64,000 bases of DNA from Allomuricauda sp. NBRC 101325. GTDB taxonomy: Bacteria; Bacteroidota; Bacteroidia; Flavobacteriales; Flavobacteriaceae. The translations under genes were made by a program, and so were the position numbers. The stretch lies in contig NZ_BSQF01000001.1 of assembly GCF_030268205.1 (NCBI RefSeq), positions 478,649 through 542,648 of the forward strand, written 5' to 3'. Below the pieces are notes generated by a model. That model was not told the origin of the DNA. It was given only the letters and a program-made list of their open reading frames with translations, and made no database searches. The first letter of the stretch is position 1; every line of letters begins with the position of its first letter. Below are positions 41,904 to 50,472 of the stretch, piece by piece.

Positions 41904-41909
41904 GCTGCT

Positions 41910-43052
41910 TTACTCCACAAAAAACAAATCGCTGGCAATACCATCCGCCAAAAACTTACCTTTTTTGGTGGTGAGCAGTTTGCCATCCACAAATTGAAGT
42001 AAATCCTGTTTCACATATTTTTGGGCTTGTAGGTTTAGGTAGTCCAAGTAGTTAGACCCGAACTCGCTTTCGATTTTTTCCAAATCCACACCCCAAATGG
42101 TGCGTAGACCTGTCATCACAGCCTCGTTGTACCTATCGGATTGGGTAAGGGCCTCAATTTCCATCGGCAAGACACCCTCGTCTATCTTTTTAATGTAGGT
42201 TGGGTTGTTTCGAATGTTCCAACTGCGGTTTTTGCCATCAAACGAATGTGCGGAGGGGCCAACGCCTATATATTTTTTACCCAACCAATAGGCCGTGTTG
42301 TTTTTGGAGAAGTAATCGGGTTTCCCAAAATTGGAGATTTCGTAGTTCACAAATCCATGGGCTTCTAAGGTATCCACCAAAATGTAAAATTGCTCTTGGG
42401 CCTGTTCGTCGTCCACATCAGGCACTGTTCCTTTTTCAATAAATTTTTGGAGTGCTGTTCGTGGCTCCACGGTCAAAGCATAGCTTGAAATATGGGGCAA
42501 ACCAAAATTCAAGGTTTTTTGAATATTGGCTTTCCATCGATTGTTGTCCATGCCTGGGATGCCGTAAATGAGGTCGATTGTGATATTATCGAAATATTCG
42601 GTGGCCTGTTGAATGCATTTTTCAGCTTCTGAGGCATTGTGGGCACGGTTCATCAGTTTCAAATCCTCATCAAAAAAAGATTGGATGCCGATGCTGAGGC
42701 GGTTTATGCCAGACTTTTTATATGCCGAGAAGAGATCTCTCGACTGCGCTCGAGATGACACTAGATCATCAGGATTTGCTTCCAAAGTGATTTCGGGCTG
42801 GTCAATTACTTTGTAATTGTCATAAACCGTTTGGATCAAAAACTCTATTTCCTGATTAGAAAGTACCGACGGGGTTCCTCCTCCAAAATAAATGGTCTCA
42901 ACTTCATCCTCCACTTCCGAATTACGCAATTGAATCTCCTTGGCAATAGCCTGCACCATTGCTTCCTTTTTTCCCAATTGAGTTGAAAAATGGAAATCAC
43001 AGTAATGGCATGCTTGCTTGCAAAATGGAATGTGAATATATAACCCAGACAT
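41910..43052 (-). CDS. hemW: Heme chaperone HemW with in-frame repeat insertion
   Basis: A 380-residue radical-SAM protein that binds and delivers heme. The N-terminal motif CKQACHYCDF has CxxxCxxC without the fourth Cys of HemN, and IYFGGGTPSVL follows, both as in HemW. Between NPDD and INRLSIGIQSF the usual spacer of about 13 residues is extended to 19 (DLVSSRAQSRDLFSAYKKSG in part). The extra part, SSRAQSRDLF, is encoded by a palindromic interspersed repeat at 42733-42759. The frame is open, so the protein may still work. It lies near ruvC, separated by a four-helix-bundle gene. Confidence 0.93.
   Translation of the reverse strand: MSGLYIHIPFCKQACHYCDFHFSTQLGKKEAMVQAIAKEIQLRNSEVEDEVETIYFGGGTPSVLSNQEIEFLIQTVYDNYKVIDQPEITLEANPDDLVSSRAQSRDLFSAYKKSGINRLSIGIQSFFDEDLKLMNRAHNASEAEKCIQQATEYFDNITIDLIYGIPGMDNNRWKANIQKTLNFGLPHISSYALTVEPRTALQKFIEKGTVPDVDDEQAQEQFYILVDTLEAHGFVNYEISNFGKPDYFSKNNTAYWLGKKYIGVGPSAHSFDGKNRSWNIRNNPTYIKKIDEGVLPMEIEALTQSDRYNEAVMTGLRTIWGVDLEKIESEFGSNYLDYLNLQAQKYVKQDLLQFVDGKLLTTKKGKFLADGIASDLFFVE
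42733..42759. repeat. Interspersed palindromic repeat inside hemW
   Basis: Core TCTCGA, loop CTGCGC, TCGAGA (42738-42755), with the flanks AGA and TGAC. Related in sequence to the intergenic repeats at 55916-56021 and 59025-59185. Confidence 0.65.
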
Positions 43053-43086
43053 CAGTTATCAGTAATCAATAAACAATTTACAATAA
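43053..43086. repeat. AT-rich repeat before hemW
   Basis: Runs of the type GTTATCAGTAATCAATAAAC fill the gap between the four-helix-bundle gene and hemW. A similar repeat is on the other side of the gene (43463-43492) and a third near 60668-60700. Confidence 0.4.
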
Positions 43087-43443
43087 TCATTTAGCTCTCT
43101 TTGTAGTTTTTAGGATGGAGAACATGATTCTCGAAAGTTCATCGGCCTGTGAAATCAATTTATTGGCGATATCTTTTGTTACATAATCCGAATCTTTTAA
43201 AAGCGACAACCAATATTTTACTTCCAAGCTTTCTTTATAGGCTATTGAAATCTTCGCTGAAAAATCAGCGGTGGAAATTGCACCATTGGCCTCACTGATG
43301 TTAGCTCCAATTGATGTTCCTGAACGCAACATTTGTTTGGACAGCACAAACTCTTTTTTTGATGACACTATGCGCTTGTACAAACTGACCGTTTGCAAGG
43401 CAAAATCATAAGATTTTTCCAATAAGGGATTTTGGTTTTTCAT
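43087..43443 (-). CDS. Four-helix-bundle protein (23S rRNA intervening-sequence type)
   Basis: A 118-residue, almost fully helical protein of the IVP/S23 family, related to Avd of diversity-generating retroelements. Typical parts: SYDFALQTVSLYKRI, LSKQMLRSGTSIGANI and SEANGA, then ESLEVKYWLSLLKDSDY. Solitary copies of this family are scattered in Bacteroidota genomes and their function is unknown. It splits ruvC from hemW and AT-rich repeats border it, which suggests insertion of the gene with its flanks. Confidence 0.9.
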   Translation of the reverse strand: MKNQNPLLEKSYDFALQTVSLYKRIVSSKKEFVLSKQMLRSGTSIGANISEANGAISTADFSAKISIAYKESLEVKYWLSLLKDSDYVTKDIANKLISQADELSRIMFSILKTTKRAK

Positions 43444-43494
43444 AAAGTAGGTTCATTTGGGTATTGTTTATTGTTAATTGGTCATTGTGGATTG

Positions 43495-44046
43495 TTACTT
43501 GATCTTATCTGGATTTTGTTTGATGAATGCCTCCCAGCCCGTGTAACTTTTCCCGACTTCTACTCTACCCTCATTATAGAAATGACAAACAGCCGCGGCC
43601 AAACCATCGGTACTGTCCAAGTTTTTTGGGAGTGATTTCAACTTTAGGACGCTCTGGAGCATTTTCGCTACCTGTTCCTTGCTTGCATTTCCGTTGCCCG
43701 TAATTGCCATTTTAATCTTTTTGGGCATATACTCGGTAATCGGAATCTGTCTAGAGAGTCCAGCCGCCATGGCCACGCCTTGCGCACGTCCCAATTTGAG
43801 CATGGATTGCACATTTTTGCCATAAAAAGGTGCTTCAATGGCAATTTCATCGGGATGATAGGTGTCGATGAGTTCTATGGTGCGTTCAAAAATAAGCTTG
43901 AGTTTGGTGTAGGGATCATCGTATTTTTTGAGCATCAACTCGTTCATCTGCACAAAATGCATCTGCTTGTTGATGACCTTTATAATCCCAAAACCCATAA
44001 TGGTGGTTCCTGGGTCGATTCCCAATATAATTTTTTCTGTTGCCAA
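43495..44046 (-). CDS. ruvC: Crossover junction endodeoxyribonuclease RuvC
   Basis: A 183-residue Holliday-junction resolvase. The first catalytic Asp is D11 in GIDPGTTIMGFG, the Glu in IAIEAPFYGKN, and the last acidic residues are near STDGLAAAVCHF. Length is typical of the family. It works with RuvAB in recombination repair. It follows the small lipoprotein gene after 3 bp. Confidence 0.96.
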   Translation of the reverse strand: MATEKIILGIDPGTTIMGFGIIKVINKQMHFVQMNELMLKKYDDPYTKLKLIFERTIELIDTYHPDEIAIEAPFYGKNVQSMLKLGRAQGVAMAAGLSRQIPITEYMPKKIKMAITGNGNASKEQVAKMLQSVLKLKSLPKNLDSTDGLAAAVCHFYNEGRVEVGKSYTGWEAFIKQNPDKIK

Positions 44047-44049
44047 ATT

Positions 44050-44529
44050 TTAGTTGGTGTTAAGTACGAGGGGCAATCGAAATCTTAGTCCGACGGGATT
44101 CCCTCGTTTTAGTGCTGGGGCCACTGTGGTCAAATCGTTCAATCGAGCAGAAATCTTAGTATTGAAATCGGAAATTTCATTGAGTACCGATGTTTTTTCC
44201 TCCACGTTCAACACGGAGATAAATCCATGTTCGTCAATCAAAAAATCAATGTAGACCGTGTCGTGTAAATCGTTCCGCACCTGAAATTCCAACCCTGCCA
44301 AGGCTTCGGCAAAGTATTCCGACATCACATTCTGAAAACATTCCCGTTGTGCCTCCTTTTCGGCTGTTTCATCACAATCTTCAAAAAGAGGGTATTGGTC
44401 CACATCGTTCCAATCGATGGCCAAAAGTTCTTCGTTTACCAATTTTTGGGTCTTGACTTCCTTGGACTCAAAAAGCTCGCATGACACGAGCAGCCCTAAA
44501 AAAAAGGTTATCGACCAAAACTTCCGCAT
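44050..44529 (-). CDS. Lipoprotein with TonB C-terminal-like domain
   Basis: A 159-residue protein with a lipoprotein signal (SITFFLGLLVSC, lipobox LVSC). The part from about residue 40 resembles a TonB C-terminal domain: DQYPLFEDCDE and ECFQNVMSEY match the PGCE...CFQ region of the TonB protein at 5717, and VYIDFLIDEHG matches its central strand. It has no proline-rich span, so it is probably not an energy transducer. Function unknown. Confidence 0.7.
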   Translation of the reverse strand: MRKFWSITFFLGLLVSCELFESKEVKTQKLVNEELLAIDWNDVDQYPLFEDCDETAEKEAQRECFQNVMSEYFAEALAGLEFQVRNDLHDTVYIDFLIDEHGFISVLNVEEKTSVLNEISDFNTKISARLNDLTTVAPALKRGNPVGLRFRLPLVLNTN

Positions 44530-44573
44530 AACAGCCCCTAGAATTTGGCTGAAATTACAATAATTTGAAGAAA

Positions 44574-45722
44574 TTAATTGCTCGCCATGTGTATTTCCTC
44601 CTTTATTTCGGAAATGCGCTTTTTAACCCGTTCGGCAATGAACGGGGCTGCGTCGGGATATAGTTGCAACAATCTTTCGTAATAGGCCAACCTTGTTTCG
44701 GGATCTTTAAAATATTCATCGGCCAAAATACAGACCTGATAATAGTTGTAGTAATTATCCTTGTTTTCTTCCCAAGCTTTGGTGTAGAGGTCCATGGATT
44801 GCTTGGTTTTCCCTTGAATTCGGGCAATACGGCCCAAATCGGCATATTCTTGATCAAAAATTTCGGTGCGTTCCTCGATGGACTTTTCAATATAATATTG
44901 CGCACTGTCCAATTGCTTGTCTTGAAAATAAACATCGCCCAAACCCGAATAGGCATCGGCCACCGACCAAGGGTCCATCGCCAGCATGTGATAGGTTTTT
45001 ATGGCCTCCTCGTTTTTGTAGGCTCGGAAATAACAAAAGGCCATCCGTTTTAACACAAAGGGTTGGGTTTCCCCCAGTTCCATCAACCGTTCAAAATGGG
45101 GAATGGCAAGTTTATACTGCCCATTATTATAATAGGCCTGCGCCTTTAAGTTGATCATGGCCGCATCGTTCTCATAAAAACGAAGTCCTTGGTCGATGTA
45201 CACCAAGGCAGAATCACGAATTTCTTGGCCCACAAAATATTTACCGAGGGCATAAAGACTTCGTAAATGAGTGCTGTCCAATTGAACCGCTTTTCGAAAC
45301 GCGTTGTTGGCTTTTTCCTGGTTTTGTTGGGTTTCCAAGGTACGCCCGAGGTAATAATAATACTCTGGATTTTCCTGTTTTTGGTTGATCAAAGCGTTGA
45401 AAGCTTCCAAAGCTGCTTCGGTCTTTTTGGTTTTGAGCAGAAGTTTGCCAAGTTCAAACTGGGCAATGCTTAATTCAGGATGGGATTGCAAAGTAGCCTG
45501 ATATTGCGCAATGGCCTTTTCATAATTTCCTATGGCATTGTACGAGCGAGCAATCTGAATGCTGGACATTGGGGAATCCACCTTTGCATATTGATTGATG
45601 GCCGCCGTATAGTTGCCCAAAGTATACAAACTATCCGCAACGGCCAAAGCCGATGTTTGTGCACCGGCTTTGAACGAGAACAAAATCAACAGGAAAAGAA
45701 AGCTAGCTTTTGTTTTCTGCAT
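44574..45722 (-). CDS. Exported tetratricopeptide-repeat protein
   Basis: A 382-residue protein with a signal peptide (FLFLLILFSFKAGAQT) and about eight to nine TPR units, for example YNAIGNYEKAIAQYQATL and YYYLGRTLETQQNQEKA. It probably acts as a periplasmic or outer-membrane scaffold. Its start overlaps the end of the M56 gene by 20 bases, so it is in the same operon and may belong to that sensing system. Confidence 0.88.
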   Translation of the reverse strand: MQKTKASFLFLLILFSFKAGAQTSALAVADSLYTLGNYTAAINQYAKVDSPMSSIQIARSYNAIGNYEKAIAQYQATLQSHPELSIAQFELGKLLLKTKKTEAALEAFNALINQKQENPEYYYYLGRTLETQQNQEKANNAFRKAVQLDSTHLRSLYALGKYFVGQEIRDSALVYIDQGLRFYENDAAMINLKAQAYYNNGQYKLAIPHFERLMELGETQPFVLKRMAFCYFRAYKNEEAIKTYHMLAMDPWSVADAYSGLGDVYFQDKQLDSAQYYIEKSIEERTEIFDQEYADLGRIARIQGKTKQSMDLYTKAWEENKDNYYNYYQVCILADEYFKDPETRLAYYERLLQLYPDAAPFIAERVKKRISEIKEEIHMASN

Positions 45723-47661
45723 CTGCTTTTTCCAATAAGTCTATTAAGAATTCCCTTTTAGGCACACGAACCAATTTATTGGGTAATCCTATATATTGAA
45801 ATTTCACAACCTCATTTTCTTCAACTGGAATAGCAAAGTTTCCATCAAAATTGGAGATTACCCCCGATTCCTTTCCAACGAGTGAAATAGTAACTCCAGA
45901 CAATCCCATAGATCCACTATCGGTTACCCTTCCACGATATAAGATCGTACCATTATTATTTATATAATTTCCCGACACCTTTATATAATCGCTTGAATTA
46001 TTGCTTGCAGTTTCATCAGGTTGGGTTTGCAACCTAAATGTAATGGGAATTGAGAAAGGGACTTTTACTACTTGTCCCTGATGTTTACCAGGCTGCATTG
46101 AAGGTAACCTTTCTATGATTCGTACCGCTTCATCTTCTAGCAATTGATCAGGACCACGCTTTTTAATGGATGTTATTTCACCATTTGTGTCGATGGTAAA
46201 CAACAAGGCAACCCTACCCTGAATTCCCTGCTCTTGGGCAGCTTCTGGGTATCTAAAGTGCTTTCGGATATGTTCTACCATCTTTTCTTGAAAACAAGCT
46301 TTTTTATCAACAGCATCCTCACAGCCTGGAAAAACAGGAACTTCATCTATAACAGCAAATGGAACACTTTCTGAATTTTTATCGGCTGACTTATCTACTT
46401 CATCAGAATCAGATAATTTGAAAGTAATAGGGATTGAATAAAGTACTTCTGTTTCCTGTCCTTGATCAATCCCCGGTTGCATTTTCGGCAACTTTTCCAT
46501 TATTCTGCGAGCTTCATCATTAAGTAAAGAATTTGAACCCTTTAATTTTATATCATTGATTAATCCATCCATTCCAATATTAATCAATATGGCAACCCTA
46601 CCCTGAATACCTTGTTCTTGAGCCACTTCTGGGTAATGAAAGTTTTTACGGATATGTGCCTGCATTTTTTCCTGAAAACAAGCCTTTTTATCAGCCGCAT
46701 CTTCACAGCCTGGAAAAATAGGCACCTCATCAACCTCATTAAAAGAAAGTTTTTGTGCTTTTAATGGAACACTTGAATCGATTTCTTGTGAATTATCCTC
46801 CTTCCCGACCTCACAAGAAGTGTACACCAACATTCCCAAAACTAAGGGCAACAACAACACATACTTTAACTGCCAAACGGCTTTGGATTGCTTTTTTTGT
46901 AACATGACTATTCGTTTTTTGATAAGTGATTTATTGAAAAATTGATTGACAAAACTGATGTTCTGGGTATTGAAAGCTTCGGACAAAAGCATTTCAAAAT
47001 GGGCCTGTTTATTATGTTTTACGGCCTTGGCATCGGCAATAAATTCGTGCAATTCGGCCACTCGATTTTGATACACATACACCAAGGGGTTGAACCAAAA
47101 TAGGATGCGGGCCATTTCAAAAAAGAGGAGATCGAGGGAATGTAATTGCTTTACATGCACCAATTCGTGCGCCAAAATGTTAGGTTCTTTGTCCTTTTTG
47201 ATGTTCTCACCCATGAAAATGTTCCGGAAGAACGAAAAGGCCACAGCACTTTTGGGTACGGATATTTTGGTAAAATCGTTGTAATAGGTAACCGAACCTT
47301 TTTTGCGCATTTGGTTCAAACGAAGCAATTTGTAAGCAAACCATAGTAAAGCTAAAAAGCAACCTGCTCCCAGCACCCAATACGGCCATGGAATGCTAGC
47401 CAAAAATCCTGGTTCACTCACTTCTGGACCTAAAACCACCCCGTTCAATTGAGTCAGATACACCGTTGTGGCCCCCAATTCTTGGGGCATAGTGGTTTGT
47501 AAAGCTTCTACCTTAATCCAAGGCAACACCAACGAGAGGGCAAAGGTGCCCAACAAATACACACGGTTCCATTGAAAAAAGGTTTCTTTCTTTAGAAAAA
47601 GGTCGTAGGTCAACAAAAAGACCAATTGAAAAGCTAAAGATTCTAGGATGTACGTGATCAT
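45703..47661 (-). CDS. M56 sensor peptidase with two TonB C-terminal domains and a CarboxypepD_reg-like end
   Basis: A 652-residue membrane protein. Residues about 1-275: BlaR1-type helices and an M56 domain with LAHELVHVKQ (HExxH) and ELHEFIADAK. A helix near 268-285 leads to the periplasm. Then two nearly identical TonB C-terminal modules (about 310-415 and 430-545) both start DEVP[IV]FPGCEDA and share EQGIQGRVA. The last 100 residues resemble the carboxypeptidase-regulatory domain of TonB-dependent receptors (GRVTDSGSMGLSGVTISL). The start overlaps the repressor stop as ATGA. Domain make-up suggests a sensor coupled to outer-membrane transport. Confidence 0.88.
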   Translation of the reverse strand: MITYILESLAFQLVFLLTYDLFLKKETFFQWNRVYLLGTFALSLVLPWIKVEALQTTMPQELGATTVYLTQLNGVVLGPEVSEPGFLASIPWPYWVLGAGCFLALLWFAYKLLRLNQMRKKGSVTYYNDFTKISVPKSAVAFSFFRNIFMGENIKKDKEPNILAHELVHVKQLHSLDLLFFEMARILFWFNPLVYVYQNRVAELHEFIADAKAVKHNKQAHFEMLLSEAFNTQNISFVNQFFNKSLIKKRIVMLQKKQSKAVWQLKYVLLLPLVLGMLVYTSCEVGKEDNSQEIDSSVPLKAQKLSFNEVDEVPIFPGCEDAADKKACFQEKMQAHIRKNFHYPEVAQEQGIQGRVAILINIGMDGLINDIKLKGSNSLLNDEARRIMEKLPKMQPGIDQGQETEVLYSIPITFKLSDSDEVDKSADKNSESVPFAVIDEVPVFPGCEDAVDKKACFQEKMVEHIRKHFRYPEAAQEQGIQGRVALLFTIDTNGEITSIKKRGPDQLLEDEAVRIIERLPSMQPGKHQGQVVKVPFSIPITFRLQTQPDETASNNSSDYIKVSGNYINNNGTILYRGRVTDSGSMGLSGVTISLVGKESGVISNFDGNFAIPVEENEVVKFQYIGLPNKLVRVPKREFLIDLLEKADAENKS

Positions 47662-48020
47662 TTTTCCTCGTCTTTAATGTTCTTCATGATTTCTTCGAGT
47701 TCCTTTAAGCTGATGTCGTTCTTCTTCATAAAAAAGGACACCATGCTGGAAAACGAGCCTTGAAAATAGCCATCGACCAATGTGTTCAAGCGTTGGTTGC
47801 TGTACTCCGATTTTTGAACCAATGGAAAATATACATGCCCCTTGCCTACTTTTTCATGGGAAACAAAACCTTTATCCTCCAAAATCCGAACAATCGTTGA
47901 AACGGTGTTATAAGCTGGTTTTGGTTCGGGCAATTCCTCTAAAATGGCAGCTACATTGGCCTTTTTTAATTGCCATAAAAGCTGCATTACTTCTTCTTCT
48001 GCCTTAGTGAGCTGCTTCAT
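47658..48020 (-). CDS. BlaI/MecI-family repressor
   Basis: A 120-residue winged-helix repressor: KAEEEVMQLLWQLKKA, then NTVSTIVRILEDKGFVSHE as the DNA-reading region, and a C-terminal dimer part. Paired with the M56 gene by an ATGA overlap. Three operator-like repeats lie directly upstream, with a sequence different from those of the first BlaI locus, so the two systems should not cross-talk. Confidence 0.94.
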   Translation of the reverse strand: MKQLTKAEEEVMQLLWQLKKANVAAILEELPEPKPAYNTVSTIVRILEDKGFVSHEKVGKGHVYFPLVQKSEYSNQRLNTLVDGYFQGSFSSMVSFFMKKNDISLKELEEIMKNIKDEEK

Positions 48021-48024
48021 TTTT

Positions 48025-48091
48025 AACTAACTTTTTAGTTCGACATGAAACAAATATAACTAATTTTTTAGTTTAAACTAATATTTTAGTT
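48025..48091 (-). promoter_or_regulatory. Three operator repeats upstream of the second BlaI gene
   Basis: AACTAACTTTTTAGTT (48025-48040), AACTAATTTTTTAGTT (48058-48073) and AACTAATATTTTAGTT (48076-48091). A perfect -7 box TATATTTG (48058-48051) abuts the second copy; the first copy lies between the expected start point and the ATG at 48020. Confidence 0.7.
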
Positions 48092-48101
48092 AAAAAGTGG
48101 A

Positions 48102-48134
48102 TAAAAAATCCGCCAGTGTAGTTTACTGACGGAT
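48102..48134 (-). terminator. Terminator after the TonB-dependent receptor gene
   Basis: On the minus strand ATCCGTCAGT, 7-base loop, ACTGGCGGAT (one G-U pair), then TTTTTT. It separates the receptor gene from the repressor promoter. Confidence 0.85.
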
Positions 48135-48140
48135 AATTAT

Positions 48141-50366
48141 TTAAAAGGTTACAGTGACCTTTCCCCGTAAATAAAAAGGTGTCCCGGGTGTAAAATGAAT
48201 CTCCTCAAATGGGTTTGGCTCATTGAACAATCGGCTTTCGGTTGCGAATTGCGTTTCGTTCCATTCTGTATCGAACAAGTTCTCCACGATCATACCAAAA
48301 GTCCAATTCTTTAGAGTATAATTGAGTGTGGCATCGGTAACAAAATAGCCCTCGGCCACAATGGAATTGTCCTCGTTGGCTGGCCTATCATCAATATAAC
48401 GGTAATTGATACCTCCTGAAAAACCTTGATTTGCTCCTAAGGTAACTCCACCCGCCATGGTAAAATCTGGTGCCAATGGGATGCAATCTTGACCATCAGC
48501 CTCCTCGGTGCTCCTGGCGTGGGTATAATTGGCATCCGTATAAAGATACATCCAATCCAAAGGTTGGTAACGAGCTCCAACTTCAATCCCCATGCGTCTG
48601 GTTTTTCCGCTAGGTTCGACTATGGCCGCATCGCCAACATACACAAACTCCTGATCTAAGAACAATGCCCACAAAGTGGCATTCAACACCAATTTATCCG
48701 CTGGTTTTATAATGGCACCCAAATCCACACCGTATGCAGCGGGAAGAATCTCCTCTCCCCCGTTCGCCACCACCACTCGTGTATCGTTGGAATGAAACCC
48801 AATTCCTGTTTTCAAGAAAATTTGGGTGTTTTCGGTCGGACTATAAATGGTGTTAAACTTTGGACTGAAAGCGACTTTCTCCTCACTTCGGCTATTGTAC
48901 TGTTCGCTCATTTTATCCACATAATCGAATCGAAAATAATCCATTCGAAAAGCGGGTTCAAAAGTGAATTTACCTGACTTGAATTCTGCACCCGCAAATG
49001 CGTAGCCGTTAACCTCATCCACATCGCCGTAGGCCAAACGTTCCAACAACTCCTGACGGTTCAAGGTATGCGATAATTGATTGTCGTCCACATTATCGAA
49101 TCGAAATCCGATTCCTGCGTTGTATTTGAAGCCCATTCCACCCAAATTGGCAGAATTGTCCTGAAATACGGTCTTTGCTCCTGCCAACATCCGGTCTTCA
49201 AACTGTTTGATTTGGTCCCCGTTCACAGGATCATTCAAGAAAAAAGTGAAGTTGGAATAGAGTTCAAAATCATAATGGGACACAAAAGCCATGGTGTTTA
49301 GGGATTTTCCTGTTCCAAGATTCTTGTTATGATTCAAAACGATGTTGGTTCTGCTCGTTTGTCCGCCCTCGGTATCGTCAATGGCACCAAAACGACCAAT
49401 CAATCCTTGATCAACTGCCCGTTGTGGAATTTGACCTGACGCATCCCACTTGCTAGAAAAATGGGAAGCGGTCAACAGCAACTCCTGATCTCCAGGCAAA
49501 GCATAGCGGTATCTTCCCATAATATTGATTCTATTAAAATTCTGGGGCGAATCAAATGGGCCATCTGTCAAATACAATTCAGAGGCCAAATAGACATTGC
49601 TGGTTTGGTTGTCCATCAAATTGAACATCCCGATGAATCTGCGAGTACCAAACTGACCAATTTCTGTAGACAATAAACTTTTATCCAAGCTTTTTCTAAG
49701 CTTCAAATCGACGTAACCTGCGGTGTTGAAATTCCCTTGGTCCGCAAAGTACGGTCCCTTTCCAAAGTTTACATTTTCGATAGTTTCTGGAATCACAAAG
49801 TGAAGATCTGCATATCCCTGTCCGTGGGCATGTGAAACCATATTCACGGGCATCCCGTCCACATTGATGGCCACATCAGTCCCGTGGTCCACATCAAAAC
49901 CCCTTAAAAATATCTGCTCCGCTTTTCCTCCACCAGCATGTTGACCAATGATCAGGCCAGGAACTTTTCTTAAAATTTCTTGTGATGACTTTACGGGATT
50001 CGTTTTCACATCAACATCCACCAATCGGCTCAAAGCATCCACTTGCGAAACCAAAACCACTTGATCTAAAGAAATGGAGGTTTCCTCAAGTACCAAAGTC
50101 AATGGATTCTGAAAATCAGCCTGATTCACCACTCTGTTCAGCGTAGCATATCCTAATTTTGAAAAGTAAATCGTATCGTTAACTGCAGTTCTGTCCAATA
50201 CAAAATGTCCCGTACCATCGGTATGGCTATGTTGCCCACTGGTCTTGTTAAAAATTCCAGCATCCTCTATCGGAGTACCAGCTTCATCCACCAGTTCTCC
50301 TTTAATGTTTTGTGCAGCAATAGTGCCCATGAACAGCATGGACAATACCGTCATAAAATATTTCAT
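48141..50366 (-). CDS. TonB-dependent outer-membrane receptor, probable metal uptake
   Basis: A 741-residue receptor. Signal peptide (MTVLSMLFMGTIAAQN), a carboxypeptidase-regulatory domain (about 20-105, KGELVDEAGTPIEDAGIF), a plug (about 115-225) and a 22-strand-type barrel ending in GKVTVTF with a terminal Phe. The plug has unusual His/Asp-rich stretches (RGFDVDHGTDVAI, VSHAHGQGYADLHF), which suggests binding of a metal or metal complex. A small His-rich protein is encoded directly upstream. The exact metal cannot be told. Confidence 0.9.
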   Translation of the reverse strand: MKYFMTVLSMLFMGTIAAQNIKGELVDEAGTPIEDAGIFNKTSGQHSHTDGTGHFVLDRTAVNDTIYFSKLGYATLNRVVNQADFQNPLTLVLEETSISLDQVVLVSQVDALSRLVDVDVKTNPVKSSQEILRKVPGLIIGQHAGGGKAEQIFLRGFDVDHGTDVAINVDGMPVNMVSHAHGQGYADLHFVIPETIENVNFGKGPYFADQGNFNTAGYVDLKLRKSLDKSLLSTEIGQFGTRRFIGMFNLMDNQTSNVYLASELYLTDGPFDSPQNFNRINIMGRYRYALPGDQELLLTASHFSSKWDASGQIPQRAVDQGLIGRFGAIDDTEGGQTSRTNIVLNHNKNLGTGKSLNTMAFVSHYDFELYSNFTFFLNDPVNGDQIKQFEDRMLAGAKTVFQDNSANLGGMGFKYNAGIGFRFDNVDDNQLSHTLNRQELLERLAYGDVDEVNGYAFAGAEFKSGKFTFEPAFRMDYFRFDYVDKMSEQYNSRSEEKVAFSPKFNTIYSPTENTQIFLKTGIGFHSNDTRVVVANGGEEILPAAYGVDLGAIIKPADKLVLNATLWALFLDQEFVYVGDAAIVEPSGKTRRMGIEVGARYQPLDWMYLYTDANYTHARSTEEADGQDCIPLAPDFTMAGGVTLGANQGFSGGINYRYIDDRPANEDNSIVAEGYFVTDATLNYTLKNWTFGMIVENLFDTEWNETQFATESRLFNEPNPFEEIHFTPGTPFYLRGKVTVTF

Positions 50367-50472
50367 GTCGTTGTCTTTTAATTTGAATTGTGTAAATAAA
50401 TCTGAACAATAACAGCACTAGACCAGTCTCAAAAAGATTGAAACCCGTTCATAAAATTTGGCCTAGCCATTT

